From Umezawaea tangerina (GTDB taxonomy: Bacteria; Actinomycetota; Actinomycetes; Mycobacteriales; Pseudonocardiaceae), in assembly GCF_003002815.1 (NCBI RefSeq), contig NZ_PVTF01000001.1:1178001-1242000 (forward strand): 64,000 nucleotides of DNA, in the 5' to 3' direction. This document shows, in pieces, positions 34,432-43,333 of this stretch. Below the pieces are notes generated by a model. The model made no database searches. It was not told the DNA's origin and saw nothing but the letters and a program-made list of their open reading frames with translations. How positions within the stretch are numbered: position 1 is the first letter of the stretch; each line of letters begins with the position of its first letter. A program made the position numbers and the translations under genes.

Positions 34432-35703
34432 TCAGCTGACGCTCTCCGCGTCCGACACCCACGTGTTGCAGGCGCTGGTCTGGTTCGTGGTGAACCCGCG
34501 GTTGACCCAGGCGGCGTTGCGCTCGGGCGCGCCGTGGTCGCGGTTGGGGTAGATCGGGTAGTCGCCGCGGGTGCTCGCGTCGCGCAGCGCGACGTCGATC
34601 ACGTCGCCGGGGATGGCGCCGTGCGAGAGGGGCGCGAGGGACATGCCGCCGAAGCAGGTGGCCTGCAGCTCCTTGCGGCGGTTGAGGTCGAGCCCGGCCG
34701 GGGTGTCCCAGCCGCCCTTGTCGTACTGGGCCTCGCTCGACGCGCGCAGGACGCCGGACAGCCACTGGATGTGGTGGCCGTACTCGTGGGCGAGCTGGCC
34801 GAGGTACTTGCCGGGGTGGTTCGGGTTGTTCGTGCCCTGCTCACCGGCGTAGTAGTTCGCGGTCCAGTAGATCGTCCCGTCGCAGTACATGGCGGTCCGG
34901 TCCGGGCCCATCGAGCCGCACGGGTTGGTGATGGTCGTGGTCACGATGACCAGCTCGACCGGCTGGTAGGGCAGGTTGGCCTTGGTGAACGACGGCTTCC
35001 ACATTGCCTCGATGCACGGCAGCGCGGCGCGCAGGAAGACCTCCTGGCCGGAGGGCGAGTAGTCCATGCCGGGCAGCGGGCAGCCGTCGATGTCGAACGC
35101 GCCGAGCCCGGCGCCGTGGATGGGGTTGTCACCGAGCTTGATGACCGCCTTGGGCCCGGCGGGCTTGGACGAGGTGGCCGACGTGGCGGAACGGCTGGTG
35201 GGGGTCCGCGCGCTGGTCGTCGTCGTGGCGCTGGTCGTGGTCGTCGTGGGGGCCGTGTAGCTGTAGGTCGAGTACCCGGAGTAGGCCGAGTCGCTGGCCC
35301 GCTTCGGCGTGCCGGTGGCCGCGACGACCCCGATGATCGCGATGCCGAGGATGGCCACCGCGAACAGGACGCCCGCGACGAGCGGACCGTTGTTCTTGCG
35401 GGGCGGCGGGTAGGGCGCGTACTGGGGAGGACCCCACTGCTGCGGGGGGAGCTGCGGCGGGGACTGCTGGAACGGCTGCCGGCCCCAGGGCGCGGGCGGC
35501 GGCGCGGCCATCGGCGGCGGCATCACCGGGCGGGGCGGCGGCAGCGGCGGCTGGCCCTGCGGGGGCTGCGGCCCGCCGTACCAGGGAGGGGGCGGCGGCG
35601 CCTGGTTGTGGGGCTGCTGCTGGGGGTGCAATGGCGCAGGCACGGGCGGAGGCCCGACCGGTCGCGGTGGCGGCCAGCCACCCGGCGGTGGTGGTTGCGT
35701 CAT
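34432..35703 (-). CDS. Membrane-anchored neutral zinc metallopeptidase, Pro/Gln-rich tail
   Basis: 423 aa from the ATG at 35701-35703, chosen for the GGGGGAA upstream; an in-frame ATG at 35721 is possible. The tail (1-105) is Pro/Gln/Gly-rich (PPPPGGWPPPRP and similar). TM about 107-130 (PLVAGVLFAVAILGIAIIGVV), then a Thr/Ser-rich linker and the protease domain with QLAHEYGHHIQWLSG near residue 303 and RRKELQATCFGGMSL. It is a paralogue of the gene at 32542-34338 with an unrelated tail. Substrates unknown; probably extracytoplasmic. Confidence 0.87.
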   Translation of the reverse strand: MTQPPPPGGWPPPRPVGPPPVPAPLHPQQQPHNQAPPPPPWYGGPQPPQGQPPLPPPRPVMPPPMAAPPPAPWGRQPFQQSPPQLPPQQWGPPQYAPYPPPRKNNGPLVAGVLFAVAILGIAIIGVVAATGTPKRASDSAYSGYSTYSYTAPTTTTTSATTTTSARTPTSRSATSATSSKPAGPKAVIKLGDNPIHGAGLGAFDIDGCPLPGMDYSPSGQEVFLRAALPCIEAMWKPSFTKANLPYQPVELVIVTTTITNPCGSMGPDRTAMYCDGTIYWTANYYAGEQGTNNPNHPGKYLGQLAHEYGHHIQWLSGVLRASSEAQYDKGGWDTPAGLDLNRRKELQATCFGGMSLAPLSHGAIPGDVIDVALRDASTRGDYPIYPNRDHGAPERNAAWVNRGFTTNQTSACNTWVSDAESVS

Positions 35704-35780
35704 TGGTCGAGGTTCCCCCATTATCGCTTCTACCCGAATCAGCACAAGAGCATAGGCGGACTCCGCTATTGTCCGCGGCC

Positions 35781-37457
35781 GTGTTGAAAAACTGGGGAAT
35801 GGCGATCATCGGCGCGGTCGCGCTGTGCGGTTTCGCGGGACCGGCTTTCGCCCAGCCCAGCCAGCAGCCGCTGCCCGGTGCCGTGGGCACCGACGTGCGG
35901 CTCAAGCTGGAACGCGACGGCAAGGTGACCGTCACCGAGGTGGTGACCGTGCCCGAGGGCAAGGCGGTCCACCGTTCCGTGCCTCTGCGGATCGCCGTCG
36001 GCGACAACCGCGACCGGGTGTTCGAGATCAATGACGCCTCCGTCGAGGGCTCTGGCTCGGCGTCCGCGAACGCCGAGGAGTTCACCGTCTCGTTGAACTC
36101 CGGCACCTCCACTGTGCACTACGTGCTGACGGGCGCGGTCGCTCAAATCGGCGACGCTTTGGAGCTGAGGTGGCAGCCCGCGAGCGGGTGGGACACCACC
36201 CTGGACTCGGTCTCCATCTCGGTGATCGCCCCCGACGCGCCGCGTTCGGTGACCTGCCTGGCCGGTCCTCCTGGCACTTCTTCGCCATGCACGACGGCCG
36301 AGCTCGGCGACGGCCGGGGCGTGCGCGCGAAGGAGATCTCGCTGGCCGCGGGCGACCGGGTCGACATCGCGATCGGCCTGCAGGACGGCGCCGCGCCGGC
36401 GAACGCCGTGGTCGTGGAGAGCGGGGGTCTGGCGGCCGCGTTCGCGCTCACCCCGGCCAGCGCGCTCGGCCTCGCGGTGCTGGTGGTCGCGCTGGTCGGC
36501 GGGTTCGTCCTGCTCTGGTTCCTGCGCGGCCGCGACGCCCGCGCGCTGGCCGCCGACGTCGGCCCGGTCGACGTCCTGGTCACCAGCCCCGGCGGCGGGG
36601 TCGCGTTCGCCTCGCCGGACGGCGTGCTGCCCGGCCAGGTCGGCACGGTGGTCGACGAGCACGTCGACGTGGTGGACGTGACGGCGACCGTGATCGACCT
36701 CGCCGTGCGCAACTACCTGTGGATCTCCGAGGTCGGCTCCGACGGCGGGGTCATGGACTGGCGGCTGGTCCGGCGCAACCCGGTCGACGACTCGCTGTCG
36801 GGCTACGAGCGGGCCGTGTGCGAGGTGCTGCTGCCCGAGGGCACCGACGCGGTGCTGCTGTCGGAGCTGCGCTCCCGCCGGATCGACCTGGCCGAGGTGC
36901 GCGACCGCCTCTACACCGACGTGGTCGACAAGAACTGGTTCACCCGCCGCCCCGACTCCGTCCGCGGCCGCTGGTCCCTCTACGGCGTCGTCCTGGCGGT
37001 CCTCGGCGCCGCGCTCACCGTCGGGCTCGCGCTCAGCGGCGGGGCGGCGCTGCTCGGCCTGGTCGTCGTGGTCGCGGGCCTCGCCCTCACCTTCGGCGCC
37101 CGGTCGATGCCCGCCCGCACCAAGCGGGGTAGCGCGCTGCTGGAGCACGTCCGCGGCCTGCGCGGCTACCTGCACTCGGTCGCGCCCGGCGACATCCCCG
37201 AGGCCGACCGCGAGATGGTCTTCTCCCGGTCCCTGCCCTACGCGGTGGTCCTCGGCGCCACCGAACGCTGGCTCGGCACGTTCGCGCCCCTGAAGTCGGG
37301 GGCGGGCGGCACGCCGGGGCTGTACTGGTTCGGCGAGTCCGAGGGCAGCGCGGACCTCGGCCGGTTCGCCCGGCACTTCCCGGCGTTTCTGGGCGCGCTC
37401 GACGGCGTGCTCGCCCAGGCGGGGCACCTCCGATCGCTCCGGGGGCAGAAGCCGTAG
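35781..37457 (+). CDS. DUF2207 membrane protein
   Basis: 558 aa. GTG start with TATTGT (35767-35772) eight bases upstream, suggesting a leaderless transcript. Signal peptide (NWGMAIIGAVALCGFAGPAFA, cleavage after AFA), an extracytoplasmic beta-rich domain (LKLERDGKVTVTEVV..., the DUF2207 start), a TM near 220-245, a cytoplasmic domain, then two adjacent TMs near 400-440. Function unknown in the family. Divergent from the metallopeptidase, with a relatively AT-rich 77 bp gap. Confidence 0.8.
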   Translation: MLKNWGMAIIGAVALCGFAGPAFAQPSQQPLPGAVGTDVRLKLERDGKVTVTEVVTVPEGKAVHRSVPLRIAVGDNRDRVFEINDASVEGSGSASANAEEFTVSLNSGTSTVHYVLTGAVAQIGDALELRWQPASGWDTTLDSVSISVIAPDAPRSVTCLAGPPGTSSPCTTAELGDGRGVRAKEISLAAGDRVDIAIGLQDGAAPANAVVVESGGLAAAFALTPASALGLAVLVVALVGGFVLLWFLRGRDARALAADVGPVDVLVTSPGGGVAFASPDGVLPGQVGTVVDEHVDVVDVTATVIDLAVRNYLWISEVGSDGGVMDWRLVRRNPVDDSLSGYERAVCEVLLPEGTDAVLLSELRSRRIDLAEVRDRLYTDVVDKNWFTRRPDSVRGRWSLYGVVLAVLGAALTVGLALSGGAALLGLVVVVAGLALTFGARSMPARTKRGSALLEHVRGLRGYLHSVAPGDIPEADREMVFSRSLPYAVVLGATERWLGTFAPLKSGAGGTPGLYWFGESEGSADLGRFARHFPAFLGALDGVLAQAGHLRSLRGQKP

Positions 37458-37466
37458 GCTGCTTTC

Positions 37467-38756
37467 ATGGCGCTACCCGAACTGCACAGGTTCACGCTTC
37501 CCAACGGACTGCGGGTGGTGCTCGCCCCCGATACGAGTGCCCCGGTGGTCGGCGTGAGCGTGCACTACGACGTCGGCTTCCGGTCCGAGCCCGAAGGGCG
37601 CACCGGTTTCGCGCACCTGTTCGAACACCTGATGTTCCAGGGCAGCGAGAGCCTCGAGAAGCTCGCCCACTTCCGGCACGTGCAGTCCTCGGGCGGCACG
37701 TTCAACGGGTCGACCCACCCCGACTACACCGACTACTACGAGGTGCTGCCGTCGGCGGCCCTGGAGCGCGCCCTGTTCCTCGAGGCGGACCGGATGCGCG
37801 CCCCGAAGATCACCCAGGAGAACCTCAACAACCAGATCGACGTGGTCAAGGAGGAGATCCGCCTCAACGTGCTGAACCGGCCGTACGGCGGGTTCCCCTG
37901 GATCCTGCTGCCGCCGGTGCTGTTCAAGACGTTCCCGAACGCCCACAACGGCTACGGCGACTTCACCGACCTGGAGAACGCGACCGTCGAGGACTGCGCC
38001 GCCTTCTTCGACACCTACTACGCGCCGGGCAACGCCGTGCTGACCGTGGCGGGCGACTTCACCGTCGAGGGCGCGACCGCGCTGGTCGAGAAGCACTTCG
38101 GCGACGTGCCCGCCCGCACCGTGCCGCCGCGGCCGTCGTTCGCCGAGGAGCCCCCCAAGGGCGAGGTCCGCTCGGAGCACACCGACCCGCACGCGCCGTT
38201 CCCCGCGGTCGCCATCGGCTACCGCGTCCCGGACCCGGTGGCCGAGCTGGACGCCTACCTCGCCTACCTGGTGCTCGCGGGCGTGCTGACCGACGGCGAC
38301 GGCTCGCGCCTTCAGCAGCGGCTGGTGCACCGCGACGCGATCGTCACCGACATCAACGCGGGCTGCGGCCTCTTCGGACCGCTCGAGGCGCGCGACCCCG
38401 ACAGCTTCACGATCACCGCGATCCACGCGCCCGACGTGCCGGTCGAGCGGGTCGTCGCGGCGCTGGACGAGGAGCTCCAGCTGCTGGCCGAGCAGCCGCC
38501 GACGGCCGAGGAGCTGGCCAAGGTCACCGCGCGCTGGGCGTCCACCATGCACCGCGAGCACGACCGGCTGACCAACCGGACGCTGGGCCTCGGCTCCGCC
38601 GAGCTGCTGTTCGGTCGCGCCGAGCTCATCCACGAGCTGCCCGAGCGGATCGCCGCGGTGACCGTCGACGAGGTCGCCGCCGCCGCGAAGGCGCTGCGCC
38701 CCGACTCGCGCGCCATCCTCATCGTCAACCCCGCGAACGCCGGAGGTACCGAGTGA
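37467..38756 (+). CDS. M16 family zinc peptidase, active subunit
   Basis: 429 aa. TAGGCT (37455-37460) six bases before the ATG suggests a leaderless start. The inverted zinc motif HLFEH (50-54) with the distal Glu near EEIRLNVLNRP makes it the catalytic half of an insulinase/processing-peptidase-like enzyme. It overlaps the non-catalytic partner gene by 4 bp, so the two are expected to form a heterodimer that closes around peptides. No export signal is seen. Confidence 0.9.
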   Translation: MALPELHRFTLPNGLRVVLAPDTSAPVVGVSVHYDVGFRSEPEGRTGFAHLFEHLMFQGSESLEKLAHFRHVQSSGGTFNGSTHPDYTDYYEVLPSAALERALFLEADRMRAPKITQENLNNQIDVVKEEIRLNVLNRPYGGFPWILLPPVLFKTFPNAHNGYGDFTDLENATVEDCAAFFDTYYAPGNAVLTVAGDFTVEGATALVEKHFGDVPARTVPPRPSFAEEPPKGEVRSEHTDPHAPFPAVAIGYRVPDPVAELDAYLAYLVLAGVLTDGDGSRLQQRLVHRDAIVTDINAGCGLFGPLEARDPDSFTITAIHAPDVPVERVVAALDEELQLLAEQPPTAEELAKVTARWASTMHREHDRLTNRTLGLGSAELLFGRAELIHELPERIAAVTVDEVAAAAKALRPDSRAILIVNPANAGGTE

Positions 38757-40168
38757 CCACGCAGTCTCCGACGCTCGACTCTGCAGGCAGGTCCGCGCAC
38801 CGCAGCGCCGAGGACATCGGTCGCACCGAGCAGGGGCCCCGTCCGCTGCCCGAGCTGAGCGAGCAGCGCGCGCCCGCCGACCTGTCCACTGTCGACACCA
38901 CGATCGCCAACGGCCTGCGGGTGGTCGCGGTCCGCCGCGCGTCCGTGCCGATGGTCGAGGTCCGGCTGCGCGTCCCGTTCGCCGACCCGGCCCCCTCCAG
39001 CGTCGGCTCGCAGCACTCGGCGTGGGGGGAGGTGCTGGCGAACACCATCCTCACCGGCACCGCGACCCGCGACCGCGTCGCGATCGACACCGAGCTGGCG
39101 CTGGTCGGCTCCGAGCTGGACGCGGTCGTGGACCCGGAGCGCCTGAGCATCTCCGGCAGCGTCCTGGCCGCGGGCCTGGGCACCGTGCTCGACGTCGTCC
39201 GCGACGTGCTGACCGGCGCCACCTACCCGGCCGACGAGGTGGACCGCGAACGCGACCGCCTGGTCGAGCGGATCGCGCTGGCCAGGTCGCAGCCGAACGT
39301 GATCGCGCGCGAGGCGCTGCAGAAGCACCTCTACGGCGACCACCCGTTCGCCAAGGAGATGCCGGAGGCCGACGAGGTCGCGCGGGTGACCCGCGACGAG
39401 GTCGCCGCGCTGCACGCCAGGGCCGTGCTGCCCAAGGGCTCGGTGCTCGTGCTGGTCGGCGACATCGACCCGGACACCATCGTCGGCACGGTCGAGTCCG
39501 TTCTCGGCTCGTGGACCGGCGAGGGCACCGCGGTCACGATCAGCCCGTTGCCGCAGGTCACGCCCGGTGACGTCCTGCTGGTGCACCGCCCCGGCGCCGT
39601 GCAGTCGCAGATCAGGCTGGCGGCCCGCGCGCTGGAGCGCACCGACCCGAAGTACCCGGCGCTCCAGCTGGCGAACCTGGTCTACGGCGGCTTCTTCTCC
39701 TCCCGCCTGGTGGAGAACATCCGCGAGGACAAGGGCTACACCTACAGCGCCCGCTCGCACCCGGAGTTCACCCCGCACGGCGCCACCCTGATGGTCGACG
39801 CGGACACCGCGAGCGACGTCACGGCCGCCGCGCTGCTGGAGACCCGCTACGAGCTGGCCCGCCTCGGCCTGGTCCCGCCGAGCGAGGAGGAGGTGGAGGT
39901 CGCCCGCCGGTACGCCATCGGCTCGCTGCTGACCGCCACCTCGTCGCAGGGCGGTCTGGCCTCGTTCCTGGTGAGCCTGGCCGGTCTGGGGCTCGACCTC
40001 GACTGGTTCGTCGCCCACCCCGAGCGGTTGGAGAAGGTCACCGTCGAGGAGGTCGCCGCCGCCGCGCTGGAGTTCTTCGCCCCCACCGCGTTCACCGGCG
40101 TGCTCGTCGGCGACGCGGACAAGCTGGCCCCGCAGCTGAAGGCGCTGGGCGGTGTGAAGCTGCCGTGA
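38753..40168 (+). CDS. M16 family peptidase, inactive partner subunit
   Basis: 471 aa, GTG overlapping the active subunit's stop. Same M16 fold (IANGLRVVAVRRASVPMVEV, GGFFSSRLVENIREDKGYTYS near the C-terminal half), but HxxEH is replaced by SQHSAWGEVLAN, so it lacks the zinc site. Such partners supply the arginine/tyrosine-type substrate grip (R..Y in LVENIREDKGYTY). It also overlaps nudC. Confidence 0.9.
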   Translation: MTTQSPTLDSAGRSAHRSAEDIGRTEQGPRPLPELSEQRAPADLSTVDTTIANGLRVVAVRRASVPMVEVRLRVPFADPAPSSVGSQHSAWGEVLANTILTGTATRDRVAIDTELALVGSELDAVVDPERLSISGSVLAAGLGTVLDVVRDVLTGATYPADEVDRERDRLVERIALARSQPNVIAREALQKHLYGDHPFAKEMPEADEVARVTRDEVAALHARAVLPKGSVLVLVGDIDPDTIVGTVESVLGSWTGEGTAVTISPLPQVTPGDVLLVHRPGAVQSQIRLAARALERTDPKYPALQLANLVYGGFFSSRLVENIREDKGYTYSARSHPEFTPHGATLMVDADTASDVTAAALLETRYELARLGLVPPSEEEVEVARRYAIGSLLTATSSQGGLASFLVSLAGLGLDLDWFVAHPERLEKVTVEEVAAAALEFFAPTAFTGVLVGDADKLAPQLKALGGVKLP

Positions 40169-41133
40169 CCCACCCGTTCGAACTGCTCGACCTGCCCGCG
40201 CTCTCCCGGTTCACCGTGGACCGGCGGGAGCCGCTGCGAACGGATGTCGAGCGACTGGCCGCGCTGTGGCCGAAGTCCCGCGTGCTGGTCGTCGACAAGC
40301 GCGGCCGCACCCTGGTGGCGGACAAGGGGACCCGGCTGGTCGACCAGCCCGCCCTCGAGTTCGGCGACAACCCGCCGTCCGACGCCGTCCTGCTCGGCGA
40401 GCAGGACGGCGTGGCGTACTGGGGCGTGCCGTCGGTCGACGACGGGACCGAGGCCCAGGTCAGCCCGGCGCGGGCCTGGCAGTTCCCGGAGCTGACCGAC
40501 GAACCGCAGCTGCTGGACCTGCGGGCTGTCGGCGCACTGCTGGACGACACCGGCGCGGGCCTGCTCACCTCGGCGGTGGCGGCCTTCGCCTGGCACCGCA
40601 ACGCGCGCTTCTGCGCCCGCTGCGGCTCGCCGACCGAGTCGGTCAAGTCCGGCTGGGCCCGCGTCTGCGCGAAGTGCTCCCACGAGGAGTACCCGCGCAC
40701 CGACGCCGCCGTCATCTGCCTGGTCCACGACGGTGTCGGCACCAACGGCGAGAACGTGCTGCTGGCCAGGGGAGCGGGCTGGCCGGAAGGCCGCTACTCG
40801 GTCCTCGCCGGTTTCGTCGAGGCGGGGGAGTCGCTGGAGTCCTGCGTCGCGCGCGAGATCGCGGAGGAGGTCGGCGTCACCGCCACCGCCATCCGCTACC
40901 TCGGCAGCCAGCCCTGGCCGTTCCCGCGCTCGCTGATGGTCGGCTTCACCGCCGTCGCCGACCCCACCGAGCCGCTGGTGCCCGCCGACGGCGAGGTCGC
41001 CCAGGCCAAGTGGGTCAGCCGCGCCCTGGTCCGCCAGGCCCTGGCCGAGCCGGGCAGCGTGGACGACCTGCTGCTCGCTCCCGGCGCATCCATCGCGTAC
41101 CGGATGATCTCCTCCTGGGCCGAGGCTTCCTGA
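40165..41133 (+). CDS. nudC: NudC: NADH pyrophosphatase / NAD-RNA decapping hydrolase
   Basis: 322 aa. Zinc ribbon Cys 150, 153, 168, 171 (FCARCG ... VCAKCS), Nudix box GFVEAGESLESCVAREIAEE (216-235, continuing VG) and the NudC-specific SQPWPFPRS (248-256). It cleaves NADH and removes NAD caps from RNA. Last gene of the M16 operon, with a 4 bp overlap. Followed directly by a strong bidirectional terminator. Confidence 0.95.
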   Translation: MTHPFELLDLPALSRFTVDRREPLRTDVERLAALWPKSRVLVVDKRGRTLVADKGTRLVDQPALEFGDNPPSDAVLLGEQDGVAYWGVPSVDDGTEAQVSPARAWQFPELTDEPQLLDLRAVGALLDDTGAGLLTSAVAAFAWHRNARFCARCGSPTESVKSGWARVCAKCSHEEYPRTDAAVICLVHDGVGTNGENVLLARGAGWPEGRYSVLAGFVEAGESLESCVAREIAEEVGVTATAIRYLGSQPWPFPRSLMVGFTAVADPTEPLVPADGEVAQAKWVSRALVRQALAEPGSVDDLLLAPGASIAYRMISSWAEAS

Positions 41134-41138
41134 GCACG

Positions 41139-41170
41139 GGTGCGGTGACCACGCCCGTGGTCACCGCACC
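41139..41170. terminator. Bidirectional terminator between nudC and the NmrA-like gene
   Basis: GGTGCGGTGACCA (41139-41151) pairs perfectly with TGGTCACCGCACC (41158-41170), 6 nt loop. It begins 5 bp after the nudC stop and contains the stop codon of the convergent NmrA-like gene (41161-41163). Confidence 0.85.
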
Positions 41171-42027
41171 GCCGCTCGCAGCATCGCGTCCCAGGGCAGC
41201 CCGCGCACGAACTCGGCGTAGGTGTGCCAGCTGATCTCCGGCAGAGCGGCCCGCAGCGCGGGCACGTCGACGTCCATGCCGGGGTCGGTGAAGTAGCGGA
41301 ACATCGCCGCCAGATCGGGCGAGTACCGCTCCACCACGTCCACCGGCGGCCTGCGGTGCCTGATCGGCTTCCCGATCGCCGCGCTCAGCGCCTCCGCCAT
41401 CCCCACCGGCGTCAACGCCTCACCCGCCAGGTCGAGCCGCACTCCCGCGAACCGCTCCGGCTGCTCCAGCACGAGCACCGCGACCGCCGCGATGTCGGCC
41501 ACCGCGACCAGGTGCAGCGCCCGTTCCGACGGCAACGGCAACCCCAGCACCCCGTCGCGCAGCCCGCTCAACGACCACTCCCCGAACTTGTCGTCCACGA
41601 ACGCGGCCGGACCCAGCACCGTCCACCGCACCCCGCTGCCCCGCAGGTGCTCCTCGATCCGCTGCTTGCTGTCGAAGTGCGGGACCCCCGTACCCCGGTC
41701 GGCGTTCGCCGCCGACGTGAACACCACGTGCTCCACCCCGCGCACCGCGTCGACGAGCGCGATCCCTTGGCGCACCTCGGTGTCCACGTCCGTCCCGAAC
41801 GGCGTCGACACCGCGAACACGGCCGTCGCACCGTCCACAGCGGCCTTCAGCGACACCGGATCGTCGAAGTCACCCCCGACCACCTCCGCCCCCGCCACCC
41901 GCAGCCGCTCGGCAGCAGGACTATCGGGACGTCGAGTAAGCGCACGGACCTTCTCGCCGTGCGCGAGAAGCAACCGGGCAACCGCCCCACCCTGAGCACC
42001 CGTGGCGCCGGTGACCAACGTTGTCAT
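41161..42027 (-). CDS. NmrA/YesF-like NAD(P)-binding protein
   Basis: 288 aa. N-terminal VTGATGAQGGAVARLLL is the GxxGxxG NAD(P) site; VFAVSTPFG, VFTSAANADRGTGVPHFDSK and WTVLGPAAF follow the NmrA-like atypical SDR layout (no YxxxK). Such proteins are redox sensors or quinone/NADPH reductases. Divergent from a MarR regulator, with only 57 bp between starts, so it is the likely MarR target. Confidence 0.87.
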   Translation of the reverse strand: MTTLVTGATGAQGGAVARLLLAHGEKVRALTRRPDSPAAERLRVAGAEVVGGDFDDPVSLKAAVDGATAVFAVSTPFGTDVDTEVRQGIALVDAVRGVEHVVFTSAANADRGTGVPHFDSKQRIEEHLRGSGVRWTVLGPAAFVDDKFGEWSLSGLRDGVLGLPLPSERALHLVAVADIAAVAVLVLEQPERFAGVRLDLAGEALTPVGMAEALSAAIGKPIRHRRPPVDVVERYSPDLAAMFRYFTDPGMDVDVPALRAALPEISWHTYAEFVRGLPWDAMLRAAVR

Positions 42028-42084
42028 GCGCAAAGATTGACCGTAAAAACATCCCGACGTCAAACGAATTGCTACGATCGCGCC
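42028..42084. promoter_or_regulatory. Shared promoter region of NmrA-like and MarR genes
   Basis: AT-rich 57 bp. TACGAT (42073-42078) is a good -10 box six bases before the MarR GTG, so that message is probably leaderless. TTGAC (42037-42041) and GTCAA (42059-42063) form a loose inverted repeat that could be the MarR site. Confidence 0.5.
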
Positions 42085-42555
42085 GTGACCGAACCGAGCG
42101 ACGCCCTGCTGGCCTGGTTGTACGCGCACCAGGGTGTGGAAGCCGCGCAGGCGGCGATGAGCGAGCGCATGGAGTCCGTCGCGGGCTGCTCGCTGCTGGA
42201 GCACTCGGCGCTGTACCGGCTGAAGATGAACGGCGGCAGGCTCCGCATGCTCGACCTGTCCGACTACCTGTCGGTAAGCCCCAGCGGGGGGACCAGGCTG
42301 GTCGAGCGCCTCGTAAAACGCGGCTGGGTCGCCCGCGAGCAGCCGGAGGACAACCGCAGGCTGGTGCACGCCGTGCTGACCGCCGAGGGGAGGCGCGTTC
42401 TGGAGAGAACCACCGCCCCCGCCTACCGCGACACCGTCGCCGTGTCGTTCTCCGACCACCTGAGCGACCGCGACGTGGCCGACCTGAAGCGGATCGGCCG
42501 CAAGCTCCTCGAAGCCCACGGCCGGTGGGACGCCCAGCGCTTCGCCACCGACTAG
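42085..42555 (+). CDS. MarR family transcriptional regulator
   Basis: 156 aa, GTG start. Winged-helix features: LRMLDLSDYLSVSPSGGTRLVERLVKRGWVAREQ in pieces (recognition helix SPSGGTRLVERLVKRG), wing EDNRRLVHAVLTAEG (the D-x-R motif). The N-terminal and C-terminal helices are dimerisation arms. One Cys (AGCSLLEH) could sense oxidants. Probably represses the divergent NmrA-like gene. Confidence 0.85.
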   Translation: MTEPSDALLAWLYAHQGVEAAQAAMSERMESVAGCSLLEHSALYRLKMNGGRLRMLDLSDYLSVSPSGGTRLVERLVKRGWVAREQPEDNRRLVHAVLTAEGRRVLERTTAPAYRDTVAVSFSDHLSDRDVADLKRIGRKLLEAHGRWDAQRFATD

Positions 42556-42629
42556 CGCGGCGACCGCCGACCCCCGTCGGGGAGGTGTGGCCGGGCCCGG
42601 AGATGCCCGGTGAGGATCGTGGTCGCCGA

Positions 42630-43241
42630 CTAGCGCGGGGGCGCGAACGACCCGATGTGGTCGATCATCGAGTCCAGTGCCGCTTCCAGTGCGACCGTGT
42701 CGCGGCGGACCTGGGTCAGCAGCAGTCCGCCCTGCAACGCGGTCAGCGTGGCGAGTGCCAGTCGGTCCGGGTCGGCGTCGGGACGCAGGTCGCCCCGGTC
42801 GCGCATGGCGTGCAGCCCGGCGCGGATGCTCGTCTCCCACCGGGTGTACCCGGTCGCGACGGCCTGCCTCGCCTCGTCGTCCACGTCGGCCAGTTCGCTG
42901 CCGAGCGATCCGATGGGACATCCGCCGCGGCAGCCGTAGCCCTGCTGGAGCGCGACCAGGAAGTCCCGCCACGCCCGCAGCGCCTCCAGGCTGTCCAGGG
43001 TGGACAGCAGGGGTTCCTGGGTGGTCAGCACGGCCTCGGTCTGGTGCGCGATGACCGCCAGCACGAGCGTCCGCTTGTCGCTGAAGTAGTGGTAGATCTG
43101 CGAGGTGCTGACGCCCGCCGCGGCGCGCACGTCGTCGGTGCTGGTCCCCGCGACCCCGCGTTCGAACATCAGCTCCGACGCCGCGGCGACGATCCGGTCG
43201 CGGGTCGCCTGCCCCTTCCGCGTCAGCCGCACCTCGGTCAT
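42630..43241 (-). CDS. TetR family regulator of the peroxiredoxin gene
   Basis: 203 aa. HTH: TRDRIVAAASELMFERG, TSTDDVRAAAGVSTSQIYHYFSDKRTLV in pieces. The ligand domain has GYGCRGGCPIGSLGSEL, the Cys-containing GCPxGSLxxE signature of a TetR subgroup often placed beside quinone or redox genes. Divergent from the peroxiredoxin gene with two matching operators in between, so autoregulation and control of that gene are likely; the Cys pair hints at thiol or electrophile sensing. Confidence 0.88.
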   Translation of the reverse strand: MTEVRLTRKGQATRDRIVAAASELMFERGVAGTSTDDVRAAAGVSTSQIYHYFSDKRTLVLAVIAHQTEAVLTTQEPLLSTLDSLEALRAWRDFLVALQQGYGCRGGCPIGSLGSELADVDDEARQAVATGYTRWETSIRAGLHAMRDRGDLRPDADPDRLALATLTALQGGLLLTQVRRDTVALEAALDSMIDHIGSFAPPR

Positions 43242-43264
43242 GCCGAAGACCCTACGCCCATTTC

Positions 43265-43313
43265 TGGAGTTGACACTCCAAAAGTCCGCCGGCAGAGTGG
43301 AGTAATCACTCCA
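43265..43313. promoter_or_regulatory. Two tandem TetR operators, TGGAGT-n4-ACTCCA
   Basis: Two perfect 6+6 palindromes: TGGAGTTGACACTCCA (43265-43280) and TGGAGTAATCACTCCA (43298-43313), centres 33 bp apart (about three helical turns). The first overlaps a TTGACA (-35-like) at 43270-43275. They lie between the TetR start and the peroxiredoxin start. Confidence 0.85.
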
Positions 43314-43333
43314 AAACGATGAGGGGTCAGCCC

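Noticed and set aside
41161-42972. A 603-codon frame including the NmrA-like protein
   Set aside because: The upstream part runs antisense through the MarR gene; the true start is the ATG at 42027, where the GxxGxxG motif begins.
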